From Rhizobium vallis (GTDB taxonomy: Bacteria > Pseudomonadota > Alphaproteobacteria > Rhizobiales > Rhizobiaceae), in contig NZ_ML133694.1 in NCBI RefSeq assembly GCF_003985155.1, forward strand, positions 62,001 to 126,000: a stretch of 64,000 bases of DNA. Reading direction: 5' to 3'. The position numbers and the translations under genes were made by a program. The notes beneath the pieces are model-generated. The model saw only the letters and a list, made by a program, of their open reading frames with translations. It had not been told where the DNA came from and ran no database searches. Shown one piece after another: positions 8,596-17,575 of the stretch (positions are counted from its first letter, which is position 1; each line of letters opens with the position of its first letter).

Positions 8596-9774
8596 CTAAC
8601 TGAAGCGCTCGGACTCGGCCGTGAAATCCGCGGCGGGGCTGTTTTCAGAAACGGTCGCCGCTGCCGGCGGCCAGGCCCAGGCTTTGAGCAGCTCGTAAAA
8701 GACGCTGAGCACCACTGGCCCGAGGAAAAGCCCCAGAAGACCATGGGAAAGCGTGCCGCCGATGACGCCGATCAGGATGACAAGCATCGGAGTCGATAGG
8801 CCCCGCGCCATCAGAACGGGCTTCAGGATATTGTCGACGACCATGATCGGCACCGCAAGGCAGGTAAAGACAAAGGCGGTTGTTGACGACCAGGAAAACC
8901 ACGCCCAGATGATGACCGGCAGCAGCACCAGCGCGGGTCCGAGTTGCATGAGGCAGAGCATGAAGACCGCGAAGGTGAGGGCTCCGCGCGCCGGGACGTC
9001 AAAAAAAGCAAAGCACAATCCGCAGAGCAGGGTCTGCAGAAAGGCAACGCCGATGACACCCCGAGACACGTTGCGCACGGTGGTTCCAGCCAGCCTGGCA
9101 AATCCGACGCCCTTTTCGCCTGCGATCCGGCTCGCCAGCACCTGTATCGCCGATGCCAGGCGCGTGGCCTGTGTGAGAAACAGGCCGGAAAGCATGATCG
9201 AGATGACGAAGCTCAACACGCCACCGCCGATCGAGGCAAGTTTCGTCACGACTACGCCCATGACCTCACGGATGGGCGCCTGAAACTTGATCATGGCCGA
9301 GGCGAGATCGCCGGCGACCTGGTTCCAGATGTCGTGGAGGCGCTCGCCGACGACAGGCCATTCTTTGATGGCGGCCGGTGCTGAGGGCAGCGTAAACTCT
9401 CCCGTCCGCAGGTTGCCGATCAGCGCCTGCACGGCGTCAGCGAAGCTGACCGCCACCAAGGCAAGCGGAGCGATGATCAGGACCAGACAGCTGACGACGA
9501 TGATGATGGCCGCAATCACCGGCCTGTTTCCGAGCAGCCGCGAGAGCGCCGCAAATATCGGGAAAAGCGCCACGGCAAGAATCGCCGACCAGATGACGAT
9601 CAATGCGAAGGGCGCGATGAGAACCATCGTCCAGTAGGCGAAAAGTCCGATGATGCCCAATCGGACGAGATCGCTTACCCTTGCCTCTATCGAAATCTGG
9701 CCGGCGTCGGTCTTCGGCGCTGGCGTATCGGCCGTCTGCTCCATCGCTGCGTCCGCCAAGTTTCCGGTCGGCAC
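8596..9774 (-). CDS. AI-2E family transporter / PerM-like permease
   Basis: A 392-residue membrane protein with about seven to eight hydrophobic segments, including paired N-terminal helices (LGIIGLFAYWTMVLIAPFAL) and the family-typical C-terminal block STPMLVILIGVIGGTLSHGL followed by GLFLGPVVLSVFYELLKAW. Members include TqsA and PerM; substrates are mostly unknown and some act as Na+/H+ antiporters. The listed GTG start lies three bases after the stop of the PPK2 gene, which suggests coupling; an ATG at 9744 is the alternative. Same-strand neighbours (PPK2, SulP) suggest a stress operon. Confidence 0.82.
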   Translation of the reverse strand: MPTGNLADAAMEQTADTPAPKTDAGQISIEARVSDLVRLGIIGLFAYWTMVLIAPFALIVIWSAILAVALFPIFAALSRLLGNRPVIAAIIIVVSCLVLIIAPLALVAVSFADAVQALIGNLRTGEFTLPSAPAAIKEWPVVGERLHDIWNQVAGDLASAMIKFQAPIREVMGVVVTKLASIGGGVLSFVISIMLSGLFLTQATRLASAIQVLASRIAGEKGVGFARLAGTTVRNVSRGVIGVAFLQTLLCGLCFAFFDVPARGALTFAVFMLCLMQLGPALVLLPVIIWAWFSWSSTTAFVFTCLAVPIMVVDNILKPVLMARGLSTPMLVILIGVIGGTLSHGLLGLFLGPVVLSVFYELLKAWAWPPAAATVSENSPAADFTAESERFS

Positions 9775-9777
9775 CGC

Positions 9778-10620
9778 TTATGACGTCATATCAGGTACGA
9801 CGTGGCGGATGCTGCGATCCTCGATGAAGTCGGCCGGCCGTTTCTGGCGCTTCCCCAGGTCGGGCTCGTCAAACTTCAGCCGTTCATAGGGAATGGACTT
9901 CAGGATGTGCGAGATGCAGTTGATCCGCGCACGCTTCTTGTCGTCCGAAGGCACAAGCCACCATGGCGCGTGATTGCTGTCGGTCATCCGCAGCATTTCG
10001 TCATAGACGCGCGTATAATCCCACCAGCGCTGGTAGGATTCGACATCCATGGGACTGAGTTTCCACTGCCGTAGCGGATCGTCGATCCGACGCCTGAAGC
10101 GGCGCTCCTGCTCTTCTTCGGTGACCGTCAGGAAATATTTGAGCAGAATGACGCCGCTTTCGACGATTGCCGCCTCGAACCGGGGCGCGAGTTCGAGAAA
10201 ACGCAGCGCCTTCTTTTCGCTGCAGAAGCCCATCACGCGGTCGACGCCGCCACGGTTATACCAACTGCGGTCGAAAATCACGATTTCACCGGCCGCCGGC
10301 AGATAAGCGATGTAACGCTGCATATAGATCTGTGATTTCTCGCGGTCGGTGGGGGCGGGCAGCGCCACGACGCGGAAAACGCGGGGACTGACCCTTTCCG
10401 TGATCCGCTTGATCATGCCGCCTTTGCCGGCGGCGTCGCGTCCCTCAAAGATGATGACGATCCTTGCGCCTGACTTCTTCACCCAGGCCTGCAGGTGCGC
10501 CAGCTCCACCTGCAGCCGGCCGATCTCCTTCTCATAATCCCATGACTTCTTTTTCTTTTTTTCTTTGGCGCCGCGGGGTGCATCTGCATCGGCCTGTGGC
10601 GGCTCATAATTCTCGTCCAT
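9778..10620 (-). CDS. ppk2: Polyphosphate kinase 2 (PPK2)
   Basis: A 280-residue single-domain PPK2, which uses polyphosphate to phosphorylate nucleotides, or the reverse. The Walker A loop is EGRDAAGKGGMIKRI, the lid-region motif is FDRSWYNRGGVDRVMGFC, and the C-terminal part contains APWWLVPSDDKKRARINCI. Length and single domain fit class I PPK2. The N-terminus has a lysine-rich run (KEKKKKKSWDYEKEIGRLQ) that may bind polyphosphate or nucleic acid. A strong AAGGAGGGAG site precedes the ATG. It sits 20 bases after the SulP transporter gene on the same strand, so both are likely one transcript. Confidence 0.93.
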   Translation of the reverse strand: MDENYEPPQADADAPRGAKEKKKKKSWDYEKEIGRLQVELAHLQAWVKKSGARIVIIFEGRDAAGKGGMIKRITERVSPRVFRVVALPAPTDREKSQIYMQRYIAYLPAAGEIVIFDRSWYNRGGVDRVMGFCSEKKALRFLELAPRFEAAIVESGVILLKYFLTVTEEEQERRFRRRIDDPLRQWKLSPMDVESYQRWWDYTRVYDEMLRMTDSNHAPWWLVPSDDKKRARINCISHILKSIPYERLKFDEPDLGKRQKRPADFIEDRSIRHVVPDMTS

Positions 10621-10640
10621 GGTTCTCCCTCCTTCTGTGT

Positions 10641-12359
10641 TCAGAATGCATTGCCCGCCGTGGCGGCATTGCCGGTCTGGTCGATATCGCCGATCAGCGT
10701 CCGCAGGGCTTCTTCCCTGCCGTTGAAAAGATTTTGAGCGCCGATCGTTTTGATCACCCCGGCACGCTCGAGAATGGTGCGGCTGTCGTCAGTGAGATCG
10801 GTGATGGCGAAGATGACGTTTCGTCCTACGAGGATCTCGGCCACGGCCTCCAGCGCGGTCGCGCCGGTGCTGTCGATATGGGTGATGGCGCTGGCATCGA
10901 GCACCAGGCATTTGGTGTCGCCGGGAAGCTCTTTTGCCACCGAGATCAGCCGCGTGCGCACGTAGTCGGCATTGTAAAACAAAATGCTGCCCTGGATCGC
11001 GAAAACGGCTGCACCTTGGACGGGGCGAGCTTCCGGGAAGCGTTGAAGATCGAAAAAGCCGTGCCGTCCCTCGATGCGGCCGAGAAGGCCGTCGCGCGGA
11101 AACATCGTCTGTCGCAGGAGATAGGCGAAGGTGGCCGCCACCGCGACAACGACGCCGTTGAGGACGCCGAAGCTGATTGCGCCCCACATGGCGATCAGCG
11201 CGAAGATGAATTCCATCCGGCTGATGCGCCAGATTTTCCTGAGTTCGTGAACATCGATCAGGCTGATGGCCGCCGTCGCGAGGATTGCGGCGAGCGCGGG
11301 GATCGGAAGGATGCGCAGCGCGCTATGCAGGAAGACCAGCGCCGCAATCAGCGTGGCAGCCGAAACCAGTCCGGCAAGCTGAGAGACACCGCCAGTCGAC
11401 AGGTTTATGGCGGTACGGGAATCCGACACGCTGATCGGAAACGAACCGAAAAGACCAGGTGCGATATTGGCGGCGCCAAGTCCGACCAGCTCCTGATTGG
11501 CATCGACTTCCTCGCCGGTTCGCGACCCGAAGCTGCGCGCCGCCACGATGCCGGCGCCGAAGCTGACGAGGAAGATCGCGGCCGAACCAAGCACGATCTT
11601 GTCGAGCGGCATCTGATGGAAGGCGGGCAGGGTAAAGCTCGGCAGCCCGCTCGGCAGATCGCCGACGACGGCGATGCCCCAACTGCGGAAGTCGAAGATC
11701 GCCGACAGAACGACCGAGATGACGACCACCAGGACGGGGCCAGGAACTTTGAGGTGAAGAGCCTTGACGATCCACAGCAGGGCGAACATGGCAAGGCCGA
11801 GAATGAGGGAAGGCCAATGGATCAGGCCGCTCTTGGCGAGCATTTCGACAAGCGGAGCGATCAATCCTTCGGATTCGATTTTTACGCCGGTGAAACGGCC
11901 GATCTGTCCGACGAGGATCGAGAGCGACACCCCGGCGAAGAAGCCGACCAGAATGGGACGGGAGAGGAAGCTCGCGAGAACACCGAGCCTCAGCAGTTTG
12001 GCCGCGATGCAGAAGATGCCGACCCCGAGGGCAAGCGCCGAAGCGATGGCAACCCGATCGACGCTGCTGCCGGCCGGCTCGGCGGCAATGATGGTACCCA
12101 TCGCTGCCGCAAGCACCGTCATCGTCGCGGCATCGGGCCCGACGATGAGCAGCCGGGAGGGGCCGAAGATCGCGTAGGCGATTGGCGCGACGATGCTGGC
12201 ATAAATGCCGGTTTCCGGCGGCAGACCGGCGATCGCCGGATAAGCGATGGCGCTCGGCAAGCCGACGGCGGCGATCGACAGCCCGGCCGGGATATCGCTG
12301 CGGAGCCAATCCCTGCTGAAGCCGGTCAAGCCTCGCAACATCGGAAGACTACCTATCAC
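10641..12359 (-). CDS. SulP family anion permease with STAS domain
   Basis: A 572-residue transporter of the SLC26/SulP family. About ten to twelve hydrophobic segments start with DIPAGLSIAAVGLPSAIAY, the SulP signature region, and the C-terminal cytoplasmic STAS domain (about residues 440-560) includes KCLVLDASAITHIDSTGATA. SulP proteins move sulfate, bicarbonate, C4-dicarboxylates or related anions; the substrate here is not readable. The start is a GTG: AAGGAG lies seven bases upstream, while the internal ATG at 12341 lacks such a site. It heads the SulP-PPK2-AI-2E gene run. Confidence 0.88.
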   Translation of the reverse strand: MIGSLPMLRGLTGFSRDWLRSDIPAGLSIAAVGLPSAIAYPAIAGLPPETGIYASIVAPIAYAIFGPSRLLIVGPDAATMTVLAAAMGTIIAAEPAGSSVDRVAIASALALGVGIFCIAAKLLRLGVLASFLSRPILVGFFAGVSLSILVGQIGRFTGVKIESEGLIAPLVEMLAKSGLIHWPSLILGLAMFALLWIVKALHLKVPGPVLVVVISVVLSAIFDFRSWGIAVVGDLPSGLPSFTLPAFHQMPLDKIVLGSAAIFLVSFGAGIVAARSFGSRTGEEVDANQELVGLGAANIAPGLFGSFPISVSDSRTAINLSTGGVSQLAGLVSAATLIAALVFLHSALRILPIPALAAILATAAISLIDVHELRKIWRISRMEFIFALIAMWGAISFGVLNGVVVAVAATFAYLLRQTMFPRDGLLGRIEGRHGFFDLQRFPEARPVQGAAVFAIQGSILFYNADYVRTRLISVAKELPGDTKCLVLDASAITHIDSTGATALEAVAEILVGRNVIFAITDLTDDSRTILERAGVIKTIGAQNLFNGREEALRTLIGDIDQTGNAATAGNAF

Positions 12360-12438
12360 CGCTGGCTCCTTATGCTCTCAACCTCTCCCCTGCCGTCTCG
12401 TGCTCCGCTCGCATCGCCGGGAGGTGCCAAGCTTTGCT

Positions 12439-13596
12439 TCAATGTTCAAGGAAGACGTAGTTCGTCCAGGCGCTCATCCGCAGCAGCACCTTGCGGAGGA
12501 GGGCGACGTGATGCCAGTGATGCGTATAGACCGCGACCTCCGCGACAACGCCGCCGGGCAGCTGATAATCAGCTGTACTTTCGAGCAGTTCGATGCGAGC
12601 CAGCGTCTGTCCGGGCGGTAGACGTTCGGGCGCTTGCGGGTCGATCAACGCACCGCTCGGCTGTAGCTGGCCCTGGGCCATCACATCGATGACTTCCTGA
12701 ACACGCGCCTTGAATATCTTTCCCGGTACCGCCTTGAAGGAGACTTCCGCCTCATCGCCGACGCGGACGCGCTGGAGCGAATTCTGGATGAAGGCTGCCG
12801 CCAGCATGCGGTCCTGGCTGTCGATGAAGACCATGACCGGTCTGAGGGGAAGGGGATTGGCCATCATTCCGGGCCGAAGGAAGACCTGCGTGACATAACC
12901 GTCGGTCGGGGCCCGCACGACCGTCTGGTCGAGTTCGTATGCGGCATTGTTCAGCTCGGCCTGCAGCCTCGCTACCGTCGGGTTCGTGCCGTTGATCTCG
13001 GATTCATAGGCAAGCCTTGCCTGCGCGGCCTGCGCGCGCGCGGTTTCGACCGCAGCCTCCGAGGTCAGGTAGATGCCGCGCCGGTTCTCGACTTCGAGTT
13101 CGGAATAGACGGCGCCCTTGCCGCTCGACTTTGCATTCTCGTTCGACGCCTGGAACTTTTCGAAAGCCTGCAAGGACCTGTCCCGCGAGGCCTCGGCGCC
13201 CGTGACCGCCGAATTGGCGCCATCGAGAGCGGCTTTCAGCTGCAGGACGGATTGCTCGGCTTCCGCAAGCGCGGCTTTCTTCTGGTCTACCGCAAACTGG
13301 TAAGGCCGGGGATCGATGCGAAAGAGAACATCGCCCTTCTTCAACGGCACGTTCGGCGTGACGGGAACTTCGACGACCTGGCCTCCCACCACGGGGATGA
13401 CCGGAGCCGACGTGAAATAGATGCGCCCATCGCTTGAATAGGGATGATTGTAGCTCATCAGAAGCACGAGGCCCGAGATGATGAATATCCCGCCAAGGAC
13501 GGCAGTTGCGAGTGACCACTGGTTTACCGGGATCCTGAATAACTTGAAGATCGTCCAGCAGATCGCGGCATAAGTCAGCATGAGGAGTAGTTCCAT
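12439..13596 (-). CDS. HlyD-family membrane fusion protein (YiaV-like)
   Basis: A 385-residue periplasmic adaptor anchored by one or two N-terminal helices (WSLATAVLGGIFIISGLVLL). It shows the split lipoyl half-motifs VIPVVGGQVVEVPVTPNVPL and VVRAPTDGYVTQVFLRPGMM flanking a long alpha-helical hairpin rich in alanine and glutamate, the pattern of HlyD/EmrA adaptors. It overlaps the upstream DUF3302 gene by ATGA. The HlyD + DUF3302 pairing matches E. coli yiaV-yiaW. No inner-membrane pump gene is adjacent, so the partner, if any, is elsewhere. Confidence 0.87.
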   Translation of the reverse strand: MELLLMLTYAAICWTIFKLFRIPVNQWSLATAVLGGIFIISGLVLLMSYNHPYSSDGRIYFTSAPVIPVVGGQVVEVPVTPNVPLKKGDVLFRIDPRPYQFAVDQKKAALAEAEQSVLQLKAALDGANSAVTGAEASRDRSLQAFEKFQASNENAKSSGKGAVYSELEVENRRGIYLTSEAAVETARAQAAQARLAYESEINGTNPTVARLQAELNNAAYELDQTVVRAPTDGYVTQVFLRPGMMANPLPLRPVMVFIDSQDRMLAAAFIQNSLQRVRVGDEAEVSFKAVPGKIFKARVQEVIDVMAQGQLQPSGALIDPQAPERLPPGQTLARIELLESTADYQLPGGVVAEVAVYTHHWHHVALLRKVLLRMSAWTNYVFLEH

Positions 13597-13943
13597 CAGG
13601 CGTTCTCCTTCTCCGGCTCAGCCGTTTGCGCCTCGAGTTCGGCGATCCGCGCATGAAGACGGGCAATTTCCGCGTTCGCTTCAGCTTCCGGCGACAGCTT
13701 GCCGTCGCGGCGGATGCCCCAGCCACGATCCTCGCGATAGAGCGTCGCCCAGATGAACAGGAACGGCCAGATCGCATGAAGCGTGAAGAGGCTGACCCAT
13801 CCGGCAACATGTATGGCGTCCTGATGGGGGTGATTTCGCGCCTTGGCTATGAGATGCGGGATGTCGTGGATCGCAATCACCGCGTAAAACAGGGTGACGA
13901 CGACAAAGACCAGCACGCCCAAGGCAAAATAGTCCAGAAACAC
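13596..13943 (-). CDS. DUF3302 inner-membrane protein (YiaW-like)
   Basis: A 115-residue protein with two hydrophobic helices (MFLDYFALGVLVFVVVTLFY and WVSLFTLHAIWPFLFIWATL) and a C-terminal coiled-coil tail (AEANAEIARLHARIAELEAQ). This matches the DUF3302/YiaW family, which is almost always encoded beside a HlyD-type adaptor as here, with overlapping stop and start codons. The coiled coil could pair with the helical hairpin of the adaptor. Function is unknown in the family. Confidence 0.82.
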   Translation of the reverse strand: MFLDYFALGVLVFVVVTLFYAVIAIHDIPHLIAKARNHPHQDAIHVAGWVSLFTLHAIWPFLFIWATLYREDRGWGIRRDGKLSPEAEANAEIARLHARIAELEAQTAEPEKENA

Positions 13944-14244
13944 GGCCGCTCCCTTCCGGCTGGCATGGCCGAGCCGTTTGATCGCTATCGACAGGGAATA
14001 TTAGGCCCGTTTCGGCGTAGAGGCCCGTAGCATCGCGTAACCTCTATCGAGATGTCGGAAGCCGGACCAATCAGCGGAGATCGTCTGCGCATAAAGGCGC
14101 GAAGGGTGATCGGCGAGGCGGATGCCGTTCGAGCCCTGTGCCTCGAGGCCGGCTGGCGTAGGATCGCGTATTTTACGCCTACCGCCGACCTGGCTGTTAT
14201 ATAGTTTTCCATCTGCTGAGCGCAGTTCGGCGGCGGGGGCGGAG
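13944..14244. other. Divergent intergenic region (300 bp)
   Basis: Holds the promoters of the DUF3302-HlyD pair (leftward) and of the small gene at 14245 (rightward). A 25-base element at 14158-14182 runs from GTAGG to CCTAC and encloses CGCGTATTTTAC; the same twelve-base core recurs inverted at 17576-17587. Nothing else is identifiable. Confidence 0.5.
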
Positions 14245-14559
14245 ATGGGGTCGGGAGAAAACGGTTCGACATATTTGTCCGCCCTCGAGACGGCCGAGAC
14301 TTATTTTCCCGAGCAGAAGCGGCTGGTGCAGCGGCTCTTCTATGTAAGCGAGGCTTTTCACAGCATGTGCGAGGATCTCGCTGCCGCCGCGCAGGCTCTG
14401 GCGCATGTCGAGCGGCTGCCCGAGACGGTTCGGGAGGCGCGGCGGCAGGAATATGCAGGGCTCGTCGAAGCCCTGCAGAAAGAGATGGGGGAGGCGATCG
14501 CCCAGTCCAAAGTAGTCATGCTCAGGCGGTCGCCGCCGACCGGCCCGAAGTCTCCGTGA
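14245..14559 (+). CDS. Small hypothetical helical protein (104 aa)
   Basis: A 104-residue soluble protein predicted to be mostly helical: ETYFPEQKRLVQRLFYVSEA, then AAAAQALAHVERLPETV, then EAIAQSKVVMLRR. No family recognised. The ATG at 14245 is chosen over the longer frame because GGCGGGGGCGGAG lies right before it and the upstream extension is compositionally non-coding. It stands 42 bases before the DUF3300 gene on the same strand and may share its transcript. Confidence 0.55.
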   Translation: MGSGENGSTYLSALETAETYFPEQKRLVQRLFYVSEAFHSMCEDLAAAAQALAHVERLPETVREARRQEYAGLVEALQKEMGEAIAQSKVVMLRRSPPTGPKSP

Positions 14560-14601
14560 GCGCATATCTGTCATTCAAATGATCCAAGGGAGGTTCACGC
14601 G

Positions 14602-16002
14602 ATGAAAGCAATTTCCAGCAAGCTGCTTGGTGGCCGACTAATCGGTGGATTGTCGGCTCTGGCAATCATCGCGTTGCAGACAGCCTTCCCGGTGCGAGCG
14701 CAGACTCCTGCGCCGGCAGCCGCACCCGCGCAGACGAGTGTCGAGCAACCTGCCACCACACTCCTCTCAGACGATGAACTGGAGGTGCTTGTGGCGCGCA
14801 TCGCCCTCTATCCGGACGAGCTGGTCGCGGCAATTTCGGCTGCCTCGCTCTTTCCCGTCCAGATTATCGAGGCGCAGCGCTTTCTGGAGGCGAAAAAGAA
14901 GAATTCCGACCTCAAGCCGAAGAGCGATTGGGACGGCAGCGTCGTTTCCCTGCTCAACTATCCTGATATCGTGAAGATGATGAGCGAGGATCTCGATTGG
15001 ACCCAATCGCTTGCCGATGCGCTCGCCAATCAGCAGAAGGATGTCCTGATTGCCATTCAGCAGCTTCGCGACGAGGCGGTGGCAAAGAACATCATCAAGA
15101 CGGACGACAAGGTGACCGTCGTCACCGAAAACGAGAATATCATCATCCGGCCGACCGACCCCGAAAAGATCTATATCCCGCAATATCCGCCGGAAATGCT
15201 CTATGAACCGGGCTATGCGTCGGAACCGATCTCCTACTACCCCGACTCTTACGACAACTACTATTATCCCGGCGCGGGGTTCTTTGCCGCCGCGGTCACC
15301 GGGTTGACTTGGGGCGCCATCGTAAACTGGGACGACTGGGGCGTGTGGGGCGGCCGCTGGGGTGGCGATATCGACATCGATTGCAACAATTGTCTGAACG
15401 ACCGCAATTTCAACGGAAAGATGAAGTGGAACGACGTCGATTGGAACAATGTCGATCGCAGCAAGCTCAGCATCGGCAAGGATCAGCTCTCGAAGATTGA
15501 CCGGTCGGCGATCAAATCAGGTCTCCAGGCCGACAATCGCAACCAGTTGCGCAACAGAGCAGCAGATATCCAGGCGACCCAGAGGCCTGGCAATCGTGGA
15601 ACGGCAGCGCGCGCCGAAGACATCCGCAAAGGAACGGTTCAGGGCCTGAAGAACAAGCCGCAGGCAAAGACGCCGGGAGCGGCCAATCGGCCGAACGCAT
15701 CGCGGCCCGAGGCGCGTCCGCAGAACGCCGCCAATCGCCCGAACAAGCCCGCGCAGAAATCCGTCAACAGGCCCAACAAGCCGCAAATGGCCAACAGACC
15801 CGACAATCGCGGACGCCAGCCGAGCGCGCTCGGCAATCCTCAGTCCGGTCGCCGGGAGGCCGTCTCCTCGAACCGGGGCGCACAGAGCATGGGCGCCCAC
15901 CGCCAGGCGGCCCGTCCGCCTCAGCATCGGCCGCCGCAGCGTGGCGGCGGTGGTGGTGGTCGCGGCGGCGGTGGCGGTCGTGGCGGCGGCGGACGGCGGT
16001 GA
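14602..16002 (+). CDS. DUF3300 secreted protein with Asn/Pro/Arg- and Gly-rich tail
   Basis: A 466-residue exported protein. After a signal peptide (cleavage near FPVRAQT) comes the DUF3300 domain, about residues 50-250, with LVARIALYPDELVAAISAAS, FPVQIIEAQRFLEAKKK and DPEKIYIPQYPPEMLY. From about residue 310 the chain becomes low-complexity: repeated ANRPN / NRPNKP units, then a C-terminal glycine-arginine tract of RGGG type. DUF3300 proteins are envelope proteins of unknown function. A GGGAGG site precedes the ATG. The DUF2950 gene 29 bases downstream is the usual partner of this family. Confidence 0.85.
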   Translation: MKAISSKLLGGRLIGGLSALAIIALQTAFPVRAQTPAPAAAPAQTSVEQPATTLLSDDELEVLVARIALYPDELVAAISAASLFPVQIIEAQRFLEAKKKNSDLKPKSDWDGSVVSLLNYPDIVKMMSEDLDWTQSLADALANQQKDVLIAIQQLRDEAVAKNIIKTDDKVTVVTENENIIIRPTDPEKIYIPQYPPEMLYEPGYASEPISYYPDSYDNYYYPGAGFFAAAVTGLTWGAIVNWDDWGVWGGRWGGDIDIDCNNCLNDRNFNGKMKWNDVDWNNVDRSKLSIGKDQLSKIDRSAIKSGLQADNRNQLRNRAADIQATQRPGNRGTAARAEDIRKGTVQGLKNKPQAKTPGAANRPNASRPEARPQNAANRPNKPAQKSVNRPNKPQMANRPDNRGRQPSALGNPQSGRREAVSSNRGAQSMGAHRQAARPPQHRPPQRGGGGGGRGGGGGRGGGGRR

Positions 16003-16031
16003 GATCTCTTTTCAGCTCAGGGAGTGATGTT

Positions 16032-16970
16032 ATGAGACGCCAATCGACCGTAATTCCGCTCATGTTCGCAGCAGCGCTTGGCGCAATGTCGGCAACGCCG
16101 GCGCTTGCGCAGGCGCAGACGGATCTGACCGAATACAAGGCGGCAACGCCCCCGCCGGAATTCGACAGTCCCTCACTTGCCCTCGACCGCCTGAAATCGG
16201 TGCTCGCCTCCAACAATATCGAGGATCTCGCTGGCCTGCTCGGCCTAAAGGCGGACAAGCTGCGTTCCAACAATGGGGCGATGATCGCCTACGGATTGAT
16301 CCGCGAAGGCGCTGAGCGGCAGGCGGCTTTGCGGGATTTCAACGGCATGAAGATCGTCACAATCGGCGATCGGCTCTGGCCCCTGCCGTTTCCGCTGACG
16401 GAGGGCAAGGACGGCAAATGGTCCTTCAATACGGAGCGCGGCTTGGATGAGATCGTCAATCGCCGCGTCGGTGAAAACGAACTCGCCACCATCGACACCA
16501 TGCACGAATATGTCGCGGCCCAGTATCAATTTGCATCCGAAGATCGCGACGGCAACGGGATTTACGAGTTCGCACAGAAACTGATCAGCAGTCCAGGCAA
16601 GCTCGACGGCTTGTACTGGGATCCGAGCGTCTATCCCGAGGAGAGCCCGGCGAGCGCGCTCGTCGAAACGGCCGCCTTCGGCGCCGCCAAGCGCGGGGAG
16701 GGCTATTTCGGCTATCGCTATCGTATTCTGACCGCCCAGGGGGATAACGTCGTCGGGGGCAAGCAAAGCTATGTCGTCAACGGCTATATGACCGGCGGTT
16801 TTGCGTTGATCGCCTGGCCGGTCAAATACAGGGTGACCGGCGTGCAGACATTCATGGTCAATGGAATGAGCGTCATCTACCAGCGGGATCTGGGGCCGGC
16901 GACGCAAGAGCGCGCTGCGGCGATCAAGGATTTCAATCCGGATGCGAACTGGACTGTTGTAAGGGAATAG
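16032..16970 (+). CDS. DUF2950 secreted protein
   Basis: A 312-residue exported protein with signal peptide MRRQSTVIPLMFAAALGAMS and cleavage near PALAQAQ. The body carries family features such as WPLPFPLTEGKDGKWSFNTE, the EIVNRRVGENELATIDTMHEY stretch in part, and GYFGYRYRILTAQGDNVVGG. DUF2950 proteins are periplasmic and uncharacterised. The ATG at 16032 follows CAGGGAGTGATGTT; the frame opens earlier at 15999 but without a site. Paired with the DUF3300 gene, so a joint envelope role is likely. A strong hairpin closes the unit. Confidence 0.85.
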   Translation: MRRQSTVIPLMFAAALGAMSATPALAQAQTDLTEYKAATPPPEFDSPSLALDRLKSVLASNNIEDLAGLLGLKADKLRSNNGAMIAYGLIREGAERQAALRDFNGMKIVTIGDRLWPLPFPLTEGKDGKWSFNTERGLDEIVNRRVGENELATIDTMHEYVAAQYQFASEDRDGNGIYEFAQKLISSPGKLDGLYWDPSVYPEESPASALVETAAFGAAKRGEGYFGYRYRILTAQGDNVVGGKQSYVVNGYMTGGFALIAWPVKYRVTGVQTFMVNGMSVIYQRDLGPATQERAAAIKDFNPDANWTVVRE

Positions 16971-16979
16971 GATTCTTAA

Positions 16980-17011
16980 AGCGCCGGCCGTCCTCGCGGA
17001 CGGCCGGCGCT
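16980..17011. terminator. Perfect 14-bp stem-loop terminator between convergent genes
   Basis: AGCGCCGGCCGTCC pairs perfectly with GGACGGCCGGCGCT around a TCGC tetraloop. It lies ten bases past the DUF2950 stop and faces the end of the leftward gene at 17046. The T-tract (CCCATTCTTTT) is modest, but the stem is very stable, so it can serve both directions. Confidence 0.8.
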
Positions 17012-17045
17012 CCCATTCTTTTCATATGATTTTTCTTTGCTCCGC

Positions 17046-17513
17046 TCAGTCGACAGGCGGTTCCCACGTGAGGAAGAAGCCAACGTCTCCGGGCATGCCG
17101 TCGGGGAAGTTGATGATCATCGCCTTGAGCCCATAGCCCTGCGGCTTGGCGATCTCCTCGAACAGTTCGAGAAGTTCCTTTGCCTTTCCCTGCAGGGTCT
17201 TCTGCCATCCGGGCAGGTTGTTGTTGATGGCTCTGCCGCTATCCGAGCAGAATGTCGACGGAAAACTATAGATCAGCGCCTCATATTTGCCATCTGCCGC
17301 CGCCTTCATCACCAGCCGCTTGATGACGGCGCGTTCGTTCTCGCCGATTTGTTTCCGGAAAAAATCCTCGACGAATTCAGCGTGTTTCTTTGCTTCACGG
17401 GCCTTGATCTTCTCGTTGCGCTCCATTTCCAGAAGCTGGAGTTCCAGAGCACGCTTTCGCAAATCCTCTGCGCTGCTCATGGGTTGGGGTTTGGACGTCT
17501 CAGGTGATGTCAT
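17046..17513 (-). CDS. Hypothetical protein (155 aa), charged helical N-terminus
   Basis: A soluble protein with no family recognised. The first 70 residues are highly charged and helical (LQLLEMERNEKIKAREAKK), followed by GKYEALIYSFPSTFCSDSGR and a C-terminal block AMIINFPDGMPGDVGFFLTW. AGGAGG lies six bases before the ATG at 17513, which is why this start is preferred to the one 21 bases upstream. It is divergent from the TolB/TPR gene at 17716. Confidence 0.65.
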   Translation of the reverse strand: MTSPETSKPQPMSSAEDLRKRALELQLLEMERNEKIKAREAKKHAEFVEDFFRKQIGENERAVIKRLVMKAAADGKYEALIYSFPSTFCSDSGRAINNNLPGWQKTLQGKAKELLELFEEIAKPQGYGLKAMIINFPDGMPGDVGFFLTWEPPVD

Positions 17514-17575
17514 CGCCGCCTCCTGCAAATGCAAAAATGCGAGGGTGATGATAGAGCGCGAAAGCAGACGAAGGC

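Noticed and set aside
10464..12692. A 742-codon plus-strand frame over the PPK2/SulP genes
   Set aside because: Hydrophilic, Asp/Gly/Arg-rich translation typical of the strand opposite a membrane-protein gene; SulP motifs on the other strand are unambiguous.
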